From Membranihabitans marinus (lineage in GTDB: Bacteria; Bacteroidota; Bacteroidia; Chitinophagales; Saprospiraceae): 60,273 nucleotides of DNA. The notes below the pieces were generated by a model that ran no database searches, was not told the origin of the DNA, and saw only the letters and a list, made by a program, of their open reading frames with translations. The translations under genes and the position numbers were made by a program. Shown piece by piece: positions 28,166 through 35,677 of the stretch. The number at the start of each line of letters is the position of its first letter. The stretch's first letter is position 1. The DNA lies in NCBI RefSeq assembly GCF_021729155.1, contig NZ_JAJQYA010000030.1, forward strand, positions 1 to 60,273, given 5' to 3'.

Positions 28166-28179
28166 AGTTGGTATATATA

Positions 28180-28225
28180 ATATCTATAACAATATCAAAA
28201 TAATCAATATTGTTTATAAAGATAT
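28180..28225. promoter_or_regulatory. Dyad operator between oxyR and ahpC (candidate OxyR site)
   Basis: ATATCTATAACAATAT (28180-28195) is mirrored by ATATTGTTTATAAAGATAT (28207-28225), an inverted repeat of about 16 bp with small insertions, around an 11-bp centre. OxyR dimers/tetramers contact AT-rich dyads of about this size. It overlaps the TTG of the ahpC promoter. Confidence 0.6.
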
Positions 28226-28238
28226 TTAATCATATTTG
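28210..28238 (+). promoter_or_regulatory. Candidate ahpC promoter
   Basis: TTG at 28210-28212, an 18-bp spacer, and CATATTTG at 28231-28238 (7 of 8 to TAnnTTTG), 33 bp before the ahpC ATG. The TTG lies inside the right arm of the dyad, fitting activation by OxyR at the -35 edge. Confidence 0.6.
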
Positions 28239-28270
28239 CACCATCAAATTTTCAAATAAAAAAAACAGAT

Positions 28271-28840
28271 ATGAGTAACCGTGTATTAAACGTGGGAAGC
28301 AAATTTCCAGCATTCAACAAAATCGCTTGTGTAAGCTTAGAAAAAGGTAAAGAATTTGCAAATGTAAGCAACGAAGACCATCAAAAAAATGACCAATGGA
28401 TGGTAATGTTTTGGTGGCCAAAAGATTTCACCTTTGTATGCCCAACTGAAATCGCAGAATTCAATGCTGCTTATGAAGAATTCAGAGATAGAGACACTCA
28501 ATTGTTGGGAGCATCTACAGATTCTGAATTTGTACACTTGGCTTGGAGAAACGACCACGACGATTTAAGAGGTCTTAAATTTCCAATGATTGCCGATACC
28601 AGCAAATCACTAGCTGAAGAATTGGGTGTATTGGAAGCCGAAGAAAAGATTGCTTTAAGAGCCACTTTCATCGTAGATCCTCAAGGCATTATCAGATGGG
28701 TAGCTGTTAATGACTTAAATGTAGGTAGAAATGTAAAAGAAGTAATCCGTGTATTGGATGCCCTTCAAACTGATGAATTATGTCCTTGTAATTGGGAAAA
28801 GGGAGAAGAAACATTGACAGCTGCATTGGCTGCTAACTAG
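28271..28840 (+). CDS. ahpC: Alkyl hydroperoxide reductase AhpC (peroxiredoxin)
   Basis: A 189-residue typical 2-Cys peroxiredoxin that reduces H2O2 and organic peroxides. The peroxidatic cysteine is C57 in FVCPTE. C-terminal C171 and C173 form an ELCPCNW motif, the three-cysteine pattern of the AhpD-dependent mycobacterial type rather than the AhpF-dependent enteric type. The ahpD homologue follows after 17 bp, confirming the electron donor. Probably OxyR-activated. Confidence 0.97.
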   Translation: MSNRVLNVGSKFPAFNKIACVSLEKGKEFANVSNEDHQKNDQWMVMFWWPKDFTFVCPTEIAEFNAAYEEFRDRDTQLLGASTDSEFVHLAWRNDHDDLRGLKFPMIADTSKSLAEELGVLEAEEKIALRATFIVDPQGIIRWVAVNDLNVGRNVKEVIRVLDALQTDELCPCNWEKGEETLTAALAAN

Positions 28841-28857
28841 TAATTTAAAATAAGACT

Positions 28858-29430
28858 ATGTTACAAGAAGTAAAAAATGACATTATAGAAAATTTGGGCT
28901 TGGACCAACAAAACGATTTGTTGGATTTCTTAGTAGATGGTTCAAGTAGATACATCAAAGACATTAAGCTCAACTTTAAGACGGCTTTAGATGTCGAACA
29001 TATGACGGCCAAGGAGGCCCACCTAACAGGATTAGCAATTGCTGTAAATAATAAGAGCAGTAAACTAATCAGCTTTTTTCAGAAGAAATGTGCTGAATTG
29101 GAAGCTACAGAAGCTGAAATCGCTGAAGTCATTGCCTGTGCTTCTTTACTCAGTGCCAATAATATCTTTTATCGGTTCCGCCACTTTGTAGATTCCGATA
29201 AATACGATTCTATTCCCGCTAAGATTAGAATGAATATTATGGCTAAACCAGTTTTGGGTAAAGAATTTTTTGAACTTATCAGTCTAGCTGTATCCGCTGC
29301 CAATGGATGTGAAATGTGCGTTAAATCACATGAAAAATCTGTAAAGAGTTTCGGTTCAGGAGAACAAAGAATCTTCGATGCCATACGGATTGCTTCCGTT
29401 GTAACCAGTATTGATAAATTACTACTGTAA
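28858..29430 (+). CDS. ahpD: AhpD-family alkylhydroperoxidase
   Basis: A 190-residue carboxymuconolactone decarboxylase-fold protein. The redox motif is C151-E-M-C154 with H158, and E139 lies 12 residues before the first Cys, as in the proton-relay Glu of mycobacterial AhpD. It is expected to reduce AhpC, itself recharged by a dihydrolipoamide system. Second gene of the ahpC-ahpD operon, closed by a strong terminator. Confidence 0.93.
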   Translation: MLQEVKNDIIENLGLDQQNDLLDFLVDGSSRYIKDIKLNFKTALDVEHMTAKEAHLTGLAIAVNNKSSKLISFFQKKCAELEATEAEIAEVIACASLLSANNIFYRFRHFVDSDKYDSIPAKIRMNIMAKPVLGKEFFELISLAVSAANGCEMCVKSHEKSVKSFGSGEQRIFDAIRIASVVTSIDKLLL

Positions 29431-29457
29431 GAATTAAGCTACTTAAAACATGTTCAC

Positions 29458-29490
29458 AGCACTGCTTTATCACAAGGCAGTGCTTTTTTT
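29458..29490 (+). terminator. Terminator of the ahpC-ahpD operon
   Basis: AGCACTGC and GCAGTGCT pair around an 11-base loop, followed by a T-tract. It lies 28 bp after the ahpD stop. Confidence 0.92.
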
Positions 29491-29698
29491 ATATAATAAA
29501 TCATTACCAGCGATTCCGCAATATCCATACCGATATTTACATCGATACAAATACATATATTCAGATTTATATTTCCAAAATTGCAAAAACACACTGCAAT
29601 TAATTGGAAACAGATGTTTGTAATAATAAAAATAATATCTCGAAACAGCTATAACCATATAAATACCTATCTTCGATTCTTCACTTTAAATTATCGAG

Positions 29699-30769
29699 AT
29701 GTCTAATATTCCAAGCCGAAGAAATTTTATTAAGCAAACCTCAGTGTTGGGCAGTATTGCTCTTACTACATCTTCATTCAATATTATCACGACGGTCAAT
29801 CCTCCCTCTGGACCTACCATTGGACACGGAGATTATAAGTATAAGGTAGATAGGGAATGGAGTAAAATTGATGTTGCAAAATTTCCGGTAAACAACTGTC
29901 ATGAAATGGTCATGGATCGTCAACATCGCTTGATTCTTCTCACTGATCATCCCAAAAACAATATTCTGATCTACGATAAATCAGGAAAATACATAGATAG
30001 TTGGACTTTAAATTTTCCCGGAGGACATGGATTAACCCTAAAAGATGAAGGAGGAGAAGAATATCTATATATCACCGATGCTGGAAGTGGAAAAGTGGTC
30101 AAAACTGACTTAAAAGGCAGGATGGTTATGGAAATTCAACATCCTTGTCAATCTGGAGTCTACCCCGAAAATGGCATATTCCACCCGACTGAAACCGCTA
30201 TCGCTCCCAATGGTGATATTTATATCGCTGATGGCTATGGAGATCAATTTGTACTGCGATATAATGCACAAGGTGAATTTATAAGTAAATTTGGAGGCAG
30301 TAGTTTTTTGCAACCGGACAAATTCAAACAAGTTCACGGAGTAGCTATCGATGACAGAGATACCGACAATATTACTTTACTGTGTAGCGCTAGAATTAAA
30401 AATGAATTTAAAAGATTCTCTCTCGACGGGGAATACATAGAATCCTATTATATTCCCGGTGCTTTTGTTAGTCGACCGGTAATCCACGATAAAATGTTAT
30501 ATGCCGGTGTATGTTTTGGAATGACAGAAGACAATTATCAAATGCAGCTCAATCGAGGATTTGTCACTATTTTAGACCAAAACAACGTGGTGGTATCCAA
30601 TCCTGGGGGAAGTAAACCAAGGTATAAAAATGGAAAGCTAAAGCTAGTGCTTCAAGATCAACCCATATTTAAACACTGCCACGACGTTTGTATCGACAAT
30701 GATGAGAATTTATATGTCTGTCAATGGAATGCTGATAAAGTTTATCCTTATAAATTAATCCGTGTCTAA
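29699..30769 (+). CDS. Exported NHL-repeat beta-propeller protein
   Basis: A 356-residue protein with a twin-arginine-type signal (SRRNFIKQTS, R7-R8, then a hydrophobic stretch LGSIALTTSSF). The mature part is a six-bladed NHL-type propeller: successive blades have HPTETAIAPNGDIYIADGYG, HGVAIDDRD and CHDVCIDNDENLYVCQWN. Related proteins include peptidyl-alpha-hydroxyglycine lyase-like propellers and sugar-lactone binders, but no active-site set could be fixed. Tat export hints at a folded or metal-bound protein. Single gene followed by a mobile-element graveyard. Confidence 0.8.
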   Translation: MSNIPSRRNFIKQTSVLGSIALTTSSFNIITTVNPPSGPTIGHGDYKYKVDREWSKIDVAKFPVNNCHEMVMDRQHRLILLTDHPKNNILIYDKSGKYIDSWTLNFPGGHGLTLKDEGGEEYLYITDAGSGKVVKTDLKGRMVMEIQHPCQSGVYPENGIFHPTETAIAPNGDIYIADGYGDQFVLRYNAQGEFISKFGGSSFLQPDKFKQVHGVAIDDRDTDNITLLCSARIKNEFKRFSLDGEYIESYYIPGAFVSRPVIHDKMLYAGVCFGMTEDNYQMQLNRGFVTILDQNNVVVSNPGGSKPRYKNGKLKLVLQDQPIFKHCHDVCIDNDENLYVCQWNADKVYPYKLIRV

Positions 30770-30793
30770 GACTGTCCTCTATATAACATACTA

Positions 30794-30932
30794 CTACCAG
30801 AAACGCTTCATGTAGGTATTCACCGTGTTCCGGGATATGCCTAGAATGTCGCTTATTTTACGATTACTGTGACCGCCTAAGTGTAATGTGATAATTTGTT
30901 TAAGGTCCAATAAGATCAAGTGTATTTGCCAT
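30794..30932 (-). pseudogene. IS21 family transposase IstA, 5' remnant
   Basis: From an ATG at 30932 the minus strand reads MANTLDLIG. After a frameshift of one base it continues LKQIITLHLGGHSNRKISD then ILGISRNTVNTYMKRF to a stop at 30794. This is the N-terminal helix-turn-helix of IstA. The catalytic domain and istB are missing, so the element is dead. Confidence 0.8.
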
Positions 30933-31064
30933 ATCTAACCGCTTTTTTGCGACAAGATACTTGTACTTGATCTTTCAAAGTGGCCGGGAAAACTGGTCAG
31001 CCGGTGGCACAAAACGAACCGCTATGGAATGAATTGAACCCCAAAAATGGCACAAAACGATCCG
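30933..31064. mobile_element. IS21 element end with terminal repeat copies
   Basis: Two near-identical direct repeats, TGGCACAAAACGAACCG (31005-31021) and TGGCACAAAACGATCCG (31048-31064), lie upstream of the istA remnant. IS21 ends typically carry several such transposase-binding repeats. Confidence 0.65.
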
Positions 31065-31207
31065 TAATATCCACCGAGTTGAAATTAATTATTTTTAGAT
31101 CTACAGATAATATTACCATGGTTTTCACAATATCTAATTGCAAATATCATGACAAATCAATGTAAATACATCAGTGATTCAGATCAAAGCCATAGATTAT
31201 CGGATGA

Positions 31208-31274
31208 CGAATTACAGGGCAGTCACGCCAGAGCACATTTACTAAAATCCAATCGATTTACGGGGCAGTCACGT
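31208..31274. repeat. 46-bp repeat unit, short copy (one full, one half)
   Basis: A unit starting at 31208 is followed 46 bp later by a half unit at 31254. The half unit breaks off after CAGTCACG, directly before the hairpin element at 31279. The same junction occurs at 60126-60152. Confidence 0.8.
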
Positions 31275-31278
31275 TTTA

Positions 31279-31348
31279 ACGTAGAGACGCAATGCCTTGC
31301 GTCTCCCAAAACCACCTAATTGAGACGCAAGACATTGGGGCTCTACGT
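31279..31348. repeat. ACGTAGAG...CTCTACGT hairpin element, copy 1
   Basis: The outer arms ACGTAGAG and CTCTACGT enclose an inner perfect hairpin GAGACGCAA/TTGCGTCTC and a second copy of GAGACGCAAG. A second element with the same plan and the same right flank (TCAAAATGCATTAAAATATCAC) is at 60152-60219. Non-coding, mobile-looking repeat. Similar GTAGAGACGC motifs are, from memory, common in several bacterial groups. Confidence 0.8.
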
Positions 31349-31464
31349 CGTCAAAATGCATTAAAATATCACGCGTAGACGCAGTGAAAATTCGCTGCCG
31401 AATTGAAGTGTAATTACGCCAAATCAGCTTGATAAAAAAGTCCTGAAAGGACGAAATATGTCAG

Positions 31465-31483
31465 CATAGGGTGAAACCCTATG
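31465..31483. repeat. GAA-loop hairpin, CATAGGGT stem
   Basis: Perfect 8-bp stem CATAGGGT/ACCCTATG around GAA, flanked by GTCCTGAAAGGACGAAATAT boxes at 31439-31458 and, in part, 31508-31524. The same boxes surround the 37984 hairpin, which has a different stem. Confidence 0.75.
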
Positions 31484-31548
31484 AATTAATTGTCATCTTG
31501 AAAAGAAGTCCTGAAAGGACGACATAAAAGATTAAGGGGAAATCCTCA

Positions 31549-31627
31549 CGATTTACATTGCAGTCACGCCGAAGCCAGTGGATAAAATCTTTCGAATTAC
31601 GGGGCAGTCACGCCGGAGCACAGTGGC
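31549..31627. repeat. 46-bp repeat units leading into copy E region
   Basis: Two units start at 31549 and 31593 (spacing 44, a 2-base loss). The last unit is followed by the TACCCACC linker and then by three-hairpin modules on both strands. Confidence 0.8.
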
Positions 31628-31660
31628 CTACCCACCCGAAACACGGAGGTGAACGAGCAA

Positions 31661-31725
31661 GGTGCTTGCACCAGAGCCCGTAAATGGGGCTCTGGCGAGT
31701 GAAGTCATGCCCACTGTGGCATGAC
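31661..31725 (-). repeat. Three-hairpin module, copy E (minus strand)
   Basis: In minus-strand order: hairpin 1 GTCATGCC/GGCATGAC around ACAGTG (31704-31725), linker TTCACTCG, hairpin 2 CCAGAGCCC/GGGCTCTGG around CATTTAC (31671-31695), hairpin 3 GGTGC/GCACC around AA (31661-31672). The loops and the linker match copies A-D while every stem is different. Confidence 0.8.
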
Positions 31726-31766
31726 GAGATTCCATTATATTCGATGACGAGATGAAGTCTACCCAC

Positions 31767-31829
31767 CCACGACACAGTGGTCGTGGCTCCCTCATCGTAG
31801 ACCTATTTAAGGTCTACGGTTCTTCGAAC
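31767..31829 (+). repeat. Three-hairpin module, copy C
   Basis: Hairpin 1 CCACGAC/GTCGTGG around ACAGTG (31767-31786), linker CTCCCTCAT, hairpin 2 CGTAGACC/GGTCTACG around TATTTAA (31796-31818), hairpin 3 GTTC/GAAC around TTC (31819-31829), then TACATTCGGTC. Confidence 0.85.
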
Positions 31830-31865
31830 TACATTCGGTCGTGAGCTTCATTCAGGCTAACCCAC

Positions 31866-31934
31866 CCGAAACACGGAGGTTTCGGTTCCCTCATCAAAGG
31901 TCGATTTACGACCTTTGGTTGCTCTTCGAGCAAC
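31866..31934 (+). repeat. Three-hairpin module, copy D
   Basis: Hairpin 1 CCGAAAC/GTTTCGG around ACGGAG (31866-31885), linker TTCCCTCAT, hairpin 2 CAAAGGTC/GACCTTTG around GATTTAC (31895-31917), hairpin 3 GTTGCTC/GAGCAAC around TTC (31918-31934), then TTCATTCAGTCATC. Confidence 0.85.
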
Positions 31935-31988
31935 TTCATTCAGTCATCCTTCGGGCAACTACGTTCAGTCAGGGATGATATGTCATAG

Positions 31989-32009
31989 CCGTGGTTTGAA
32001 AAACCACGG
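31989..32009. repeat. GAA-loop hairpin, CCGTGGTTT stem
   Basis: Perfect 9-bp stem CCGTGGTTT/AAACCACGG around GAA, preceded by ATATGTCATAG as the 31465 hairpin is preceded by ATATGTCAG. Confidence 0.7.
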
Positions 32010-32029
32010 TATTGGCATCAAACAATGTT

Positions 32030-32137
32030 GATTTGGCGGACTTTTTGCATTGTCAATCTGCTGACACGAAGAGATCATATCTTTTCATTCCTTGTAATGA
32101 TATATTAAGATAATTTGGACAAAAAGTGTGACAAATC
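32030..32137. repeat. 108-bp MITE-like element, copy 2
   Basis: Same length and ends as 1123-1230 (GATTTGGCGGACTTTTTGC at the left, ACAAAAAGTGTGACAAATC at the right). The interior has drifted, but the right flank still matches (CTGTTAATATTCGCG and GGTATGGATAATTCCTGCCGA). Confidence 0.55.
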
Positions 32138-32318
32138 CTTTCATATCATTTAATCTGTTAATATTCGCGAATCAAACTAAGGTATGGATAATTCCTGCCG
32201 ATAGTAATGAATGCCTTGGTTCTTTCAGGAATAATATATAAAAATGACCGCCATGACTGAGTATTCTATTATAAAATTAATTAAGCTGTTCATTTTACAA
32301 AAAGTTGATCTCGATTAA

Positions 32319-32597
32319 TTACTGCTTAAAGACGTATTTGCTTGGTCGCTGACCATTGATTTTATTGACATACTTTGTATAAATCGCAATATTACTGTCA
32401 TGTATAAATTCATTAGGCATAAGTACAATTCTACTCTTGACATTATTGGGAGTATTAATTGGCCTCTCTGTTTGAGTAATTTGCGTTTGCAAAGAAATAT
32501 ATCCGCTCTTTTGCGTTCCGGATTTATTGGGTCAGCTTTGTACGGAATATCCACATATAGAATCCCACCATGCTCCCAATACGGATTTTTTTTCCAT
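32319..32597 (-). pseudogene. Broken small gene of unknown function
   Basis: The minus strand starts MEKKSVLGAWWDS at 32597, continues in a second frame (ILYVDIPYKADPINPERKR), and ends in a third segment QITQTERPINTPNNV...NEFIHDSNIAIYTKYVNKING to a stop at 32319. The three pieces join into one sensible protein of about 90 residues through two frameshifts. I do not recognise the family. Loss of frame in the middle of a repeat-rich strip fits a decayed accessory gene. Confidence 0.55.
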
Positions 32598-32845
32598 TAT
32601 TAATATTTTATGTAAAGGTATATCTAATAGAAAAATTCACATTTGATATAGAACAAATTCGGTTTTATGGACTTCTAATTCTGCTTAATGTTTCTAGAGT
32701 AATTCCCAAATATGAGGCATATATCAGTTAATAGTTTATTCTGATTCATTTTTTCTATTTGGTAAATAACGACCATGTGTATGGTGTCGTAGCATCCCGC
32801 ATGGTGCTATAATTTTATATAAATTGTTGTAGACAGTTATTTTAA

Positions 32846-33346
32846 TCAAGTATAAAAAATTGGATTGTTATTACCTATTGTTCCGCCTGTTGCTAGCATC
32901 AAAAATCTTGAAAAAAAGTCGATTGGCTGTATGGCATCCCAGTGTTCTGCTAATGTACCGTTTTCTAACCTGAAAGCATCCATTATGATAAAGCCTTTAT
33001 TTTCATTGCCCCTATGTTTTGCTTTCATTGTAGTATGACTGTGTAAGATGACGAAATCTCCATCGGCAAAAATTTTCTTCACATCAAATGAATATTCAGG
33101 GAAACGTTTAACCATTGTTTTTACATATCTCACCAATCCTTCAATCTCATTAGGAATGGCTCTGTTATGCTGAATGTAAGAACCTCCACCAAATGTTTTT
33201 AAGGTGTACTCAAAATCGTGTTCATTCATCAAGTGTTGAAAAAAATCGACTACTACTTTTACGTTTTTGACTTCTCGCTCAGTCCAGTAGTCTTGTACGT
33301 AATTGTCGAATTTGATTTGTGGTGCTTTTGAATTTGAAATGATCAT
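32846..33346 (-). CDS. SnoaL-like / NTF2-fold protein
   Basis: A 166-residue cytosolic protein. Residues about 28-150 have the SnoaL-like (ester cyclase) pattern: VVVDFFQHLMNEHDFEYTLKTF, Y-I-Q-H-N, a fold-typical FPEYSFDVKKIFADGDFVILHSHTT, and a terminal AEHWDAIQPI. The H-N and E-H-W-D residues line the pocket in this family. Members range from polyketide cyclases to steroid-isomerase-like and unknown stress proteins, so no substrate is assigned. Isolated gene between broken mobile elements, probably accessory. Confidence 0.8.
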   Translation of the reverse strand: MIISNSKAPQIKFDNYVQDYWTEREVKNVKVVVDFFQHLMNEHDFEYTLKTFGGGSYIQHNRAIPNEIEGLVRYVKTMVKRFPEYSFDVKKIFADGDFVILHSHTTMKAKHRGNENKGFIIMDAFRLENGTLAEHWDAIQPIDFFSRFLMLATGGTIGNNNPIFYT

Positions 33347-33455
33347 AATTATTTTATTTTTAGAAGTGATTGTTTGTAGTTATTATCAAAAGCGTCCAAA
33401 AATAAATAGAAAGGACATGGTGTAGTTTTCCCTATCTTAGGGTTAAAATAAAACA

Positions 33456-33785
33456 ACACCCACGTCTAAACCTAAGATAAGACTTTTTGCTCAAATGTTA
33501 GGATTAATTGTTCCATCCAAATTTGCGAGAGTAGTCAAAAATCATAACACGGTCAAGTTTAGAAAAGGGATTGATACGTGGACTCATTTTGTATGTATGG
33601 TGTTTATGTAGTAGGCTGATGTAAGCTCCTTGAGGGATATTAGTAATGGAATCCGGAGTGCAACAGGCAATCTAAATCATCTGGGTGTCAGAAAAGCTCC
33701 GAGCCAGTCTTCCTTGAGCTATCAAAATAAGCAGCGCACATATGAAGAGTTCAAGGATCTTTATTTACGCTTTAGGAAAAATTAG
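33456..33785 (+). pseudogene. IS4 family (DUF4372-type) transposase, 5' remnant with stops
   Basis: The frame reads LFAQMLGLIVPSKFARVV, then TWTHFVCMVFM, two adjacent TAG stops, then ADVSSLRDISNG, LNHLGVRKAPSQSSLSYQNK and QRTYEEFKDLYLRF to a stop at 33783-33785. This is the N-terminal domain of the IS4-type transposases with a DUF4372 region. The two stops sit where the family has Gln residues (CAG to TAG). The DDE domain is absent. Confidence 0.85.
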
Positions 33786-33865
33786 AATCATCCCTCCAAC
33801 CTTGACGTCAGTTTACCAGCCGACTCAAGCGTAAAATATTTACCACGGTTGGAAGTGTTATCCCA

Positions 33866-34060
33866 CTTTGGATATCCTTGATTGATTGGGAGAAATTCCA
33901 AAAAAAGGAGCTATTAAGATGCAAGATGTATTCTTTGCTAGGAAAGTGTAAACTATATGACATCTACCCAGCGGAATGGCTAAAAAATACGTTAGAGAAA
34001 ATCTCATCTTATCCTGTGAATCGAATTCATGAACTTTTGCCTGGAGAATCCTCATTGTAG
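33866..34060 (+). pseudogene. IS66 transposase TnpC, C-terminal remnant
   Basis: The frame ending at 34060 reads MYSLLGKCKLYDIYPAEWL, then KNTLEKISSYPVNRIHELLPGES. This is the usual C-terminus of Bacteroidota IS66 TnpC (MYSLLGTCK...LL-P). The rest of the gene is missing. It overlaps the last 34 bp of crtY on the other strand, so this IS fragment supplies part of the crtY 3' end. Confidence 0.8.
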
Positions 34061-34761
34061 AATTTATACGTAGTTGCTTGGTCGCTTACCTTTCTAACCA
34101 CTTCCCAAATATGGATATTTAAAGCTATTAATATAAAACCATACAAACTATCTTCGATGGGAATAGTGAAAATTCGCAAGCCAAAGTTTTCGATATCATT
34201 GTACCAAACAATGGGATTTGCCAAAAAACTTCCTGTCAACAAACCATTACTTATTAGGAAAAATGGGAAAATCACTGCGTAAGTTATTCCTATCAACCCC
34301 AATGATACTTTCTTTATAGAAAAATAAAGAGCAAGTAGAAAGCCAAATAGCCCGGTGTAAAAGGTATAGGATTGGTCGTAACCCAATATTAAAAAAGTCA
34401 AAGCCGATAACCATAGTAAAGTTAGGGTCAAAGTATGAGACCTGTTAAACTGAAATTTTTGAAGCAAATATTTTAAGGCAAAATAGGTAAAGGTACAGGC
34501 ATATGGGATACAAAGAAAAAACAATACTTCTTCAACTGGGAGATTACCTATATTCCAACCCGTTAAATAATCTGGATTAAAACCCCAAACACCAAGATCT
34601 GTAAAAATGGCATCCCAAATTAAAAAAGGAAGACCAACGATAAAATTTGCTAAAAAAAAAGATTTCCATTCTTTATAAAAGGCTCGTGGGGAATAAAAAC
34701 TAGCTAAAAAAGGAATAAGTATACATGAAATATCGATAATTAAATACAGGTATGACCTCAT
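34027..34761 (-). CDS. crtY: Lycopene cyclase, CrtYcd-type fused domains
   Basis: A 244-residue protein with about seven membrane helices, built from two repeats of the CrtYc/CrtYd lycopene cyclase domain. Signature residues are NLPVEEVLFF (PVEE at 75-78) in the first half and the matching IPIEDSLYGF near 200 in the second. It converts lycopene to beta-carotene. It is the last gene of the crt operon and overlaps crtZ by 4 bp. The final residues (NEDSPGKSS) are read through an IS66 remnant, so the tail may be non-native. Confidence 0.9.
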   Translation of the reverse strand: MRSYLYLIIDISCILIPFLASFYSPRAFYKEWKSFFLANFIVGLPFLIWDAIFTDLGVWGFNPDYLTGWNIGNLPVEEVLFFLCIPYACTFTYFALKYLLQKFQFNRSHTLTLTLLWLSALTFLILGYDQSYTFYTGLFGFLLALYFSIKKVSLGLIGITYAVIFPFFLISNGLLTGSFLANPIVWYNDIENFGLRIFTIPIEDSLYGFILIALNIHIWEVVRKVSDQATTYKFYNEDSPGKSS

Positions 34762-35216
34762 TTCATATATTGTTTAAAATACCTCAAAGGCACATACAAC
34801 ATTCCAAAGCATTCTCCATCTTCCTTATTTAAATGTTTATGATGCACCTTATGTCCTTTGCGCAGTCCTCGTAGATATGGTGATTTAATCTTATCAAACC
34901 ATTTAAACCGTCTATGTATCAACACATCGTGAACTAAAAAATATGCAATACCATAGAGTAAAATACCTAAACCTATAAAAAACTTATAATTTAATTCAGG
35001 ATTAATCCCAACGTAAAACAAGTAAATGCTGGGAATGGCAAAAAGAACGAAGAACAAATCATTTTTCTCGAATATCGCATTTTGTCGTGGCTGATGATGA
35101 TCGCGATGCAAATACCATAGAAAACCGTGCATAACATATTTATGAGTAAGCCAAGTTACTGCTTCCATTGCTAGAAAGACCAATAATGTCAGTAAAATAT
35201 AATTCAATATCATCAT
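34758..35216 (-). CDS. crtZ: Beta-carotene hydroxylase (CrtZ-like fatty acid hydroxylase superfamily)
   Basis: A 152-residue integral membrane di-iron oxygenase. The histidine boxes are H25KYVMH30, H37RDHH41, HDVLIH and HKVHH near residues 120-130. It hydroxylates the ionone rings of beta-carotene, giving zeaxanthin. It overlaps crtY by 4 bp and the upstream small gene by 4 bp. Length and motif order match CrtZ rather than larger sterol desaturases. Confidence 0.92.
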   Translation of the reverse strand: MMILNYILLTLLVFLAMEAVTWLTHKYVMHGFLWYLHRDHHQPRQNAIFEKNDLFFVLFAIPSIYLFYVGINPELNYKFFIGLGILLYGIAYFLVHDVLIHRRFKWFDKIKSPYLRGLRKGHKVHHKHLNKEDGECFGMLYVPLRYFKQYMK

Positions 35217-35677
35217 TCCTTATCGATTTTATTTATAGTATCCCTAATTACCTCCTTGTATTCTTCAGACAATGTCGACGAATTTAAGTTTCGCATGATA
35301 AATTCCTTGTCTGAGCTGATGTTTTCGCTATAACCCAAAAAAGAAGGCAGATTACTCTGAATTAAAAATCGTACATATCTACCTTCAATATCATTGGGAT
35401 ATTCTTCTATATAGGATTCTAATTCCAATTTCCCCTCCTTAAAATACTTCAACTTTAGATGAGGCATCATAGTAAATTCTGCTTGCTGCATATGGGCGGA
35501 AGCCAAATACGGCAGACTATATGAACATTCAATATTTTGATATGTTTTTATAAATTCTTTCAATTCTAATTTAGAATTCACTTCATGATAAGACATTCTT
35601 AAAGTATTCATATCTTCACAATTGTCAATATTTGACATCATCCACACAGAAAGAAGCAATATTATTTTATAATACAT
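35213..35677 (-). CDS. Protein of unknown function embedded in the carotenoid operon
   Basis: A 154-residue protein with an N-terminal hydrophobic segment (MYYKIILLLSVWMMSNI) that may be a signal peptide. The rest is helical, with IECSYSLPYLASAHMQQAEF and a G-K-L-E-L-E-S-Y-I-E-E-Y-P segment of TPR-like look. It overlaps crtB by 11 bp upstream and crtZ by 4 bp downstream, so it is translated with them. I recall similar small genes near crtZ in other Bacteroidota, but not a function. Confidence 0.75.
   Translation of the reverse strand: MYYKIILLLSVWMMSNIDNCEDMNTLRMSYHEVNSKLELKEFIKTYQNIECSYSLPYLASAHMQQAEFTMMPHLKLKYFKEGKLELESYIEEYPNDIEGRYVRFLIQSNLPSFLGYSENISSDKEFIMRNLNSSTLSEEYKEVIRDTINKIDKE

Noticed and set aside
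30980-31165. 61-codon frame over the IS21 end
   Set aside because: It covers the direct repeats of an IS21 terminus and is not conserved coding sequence.
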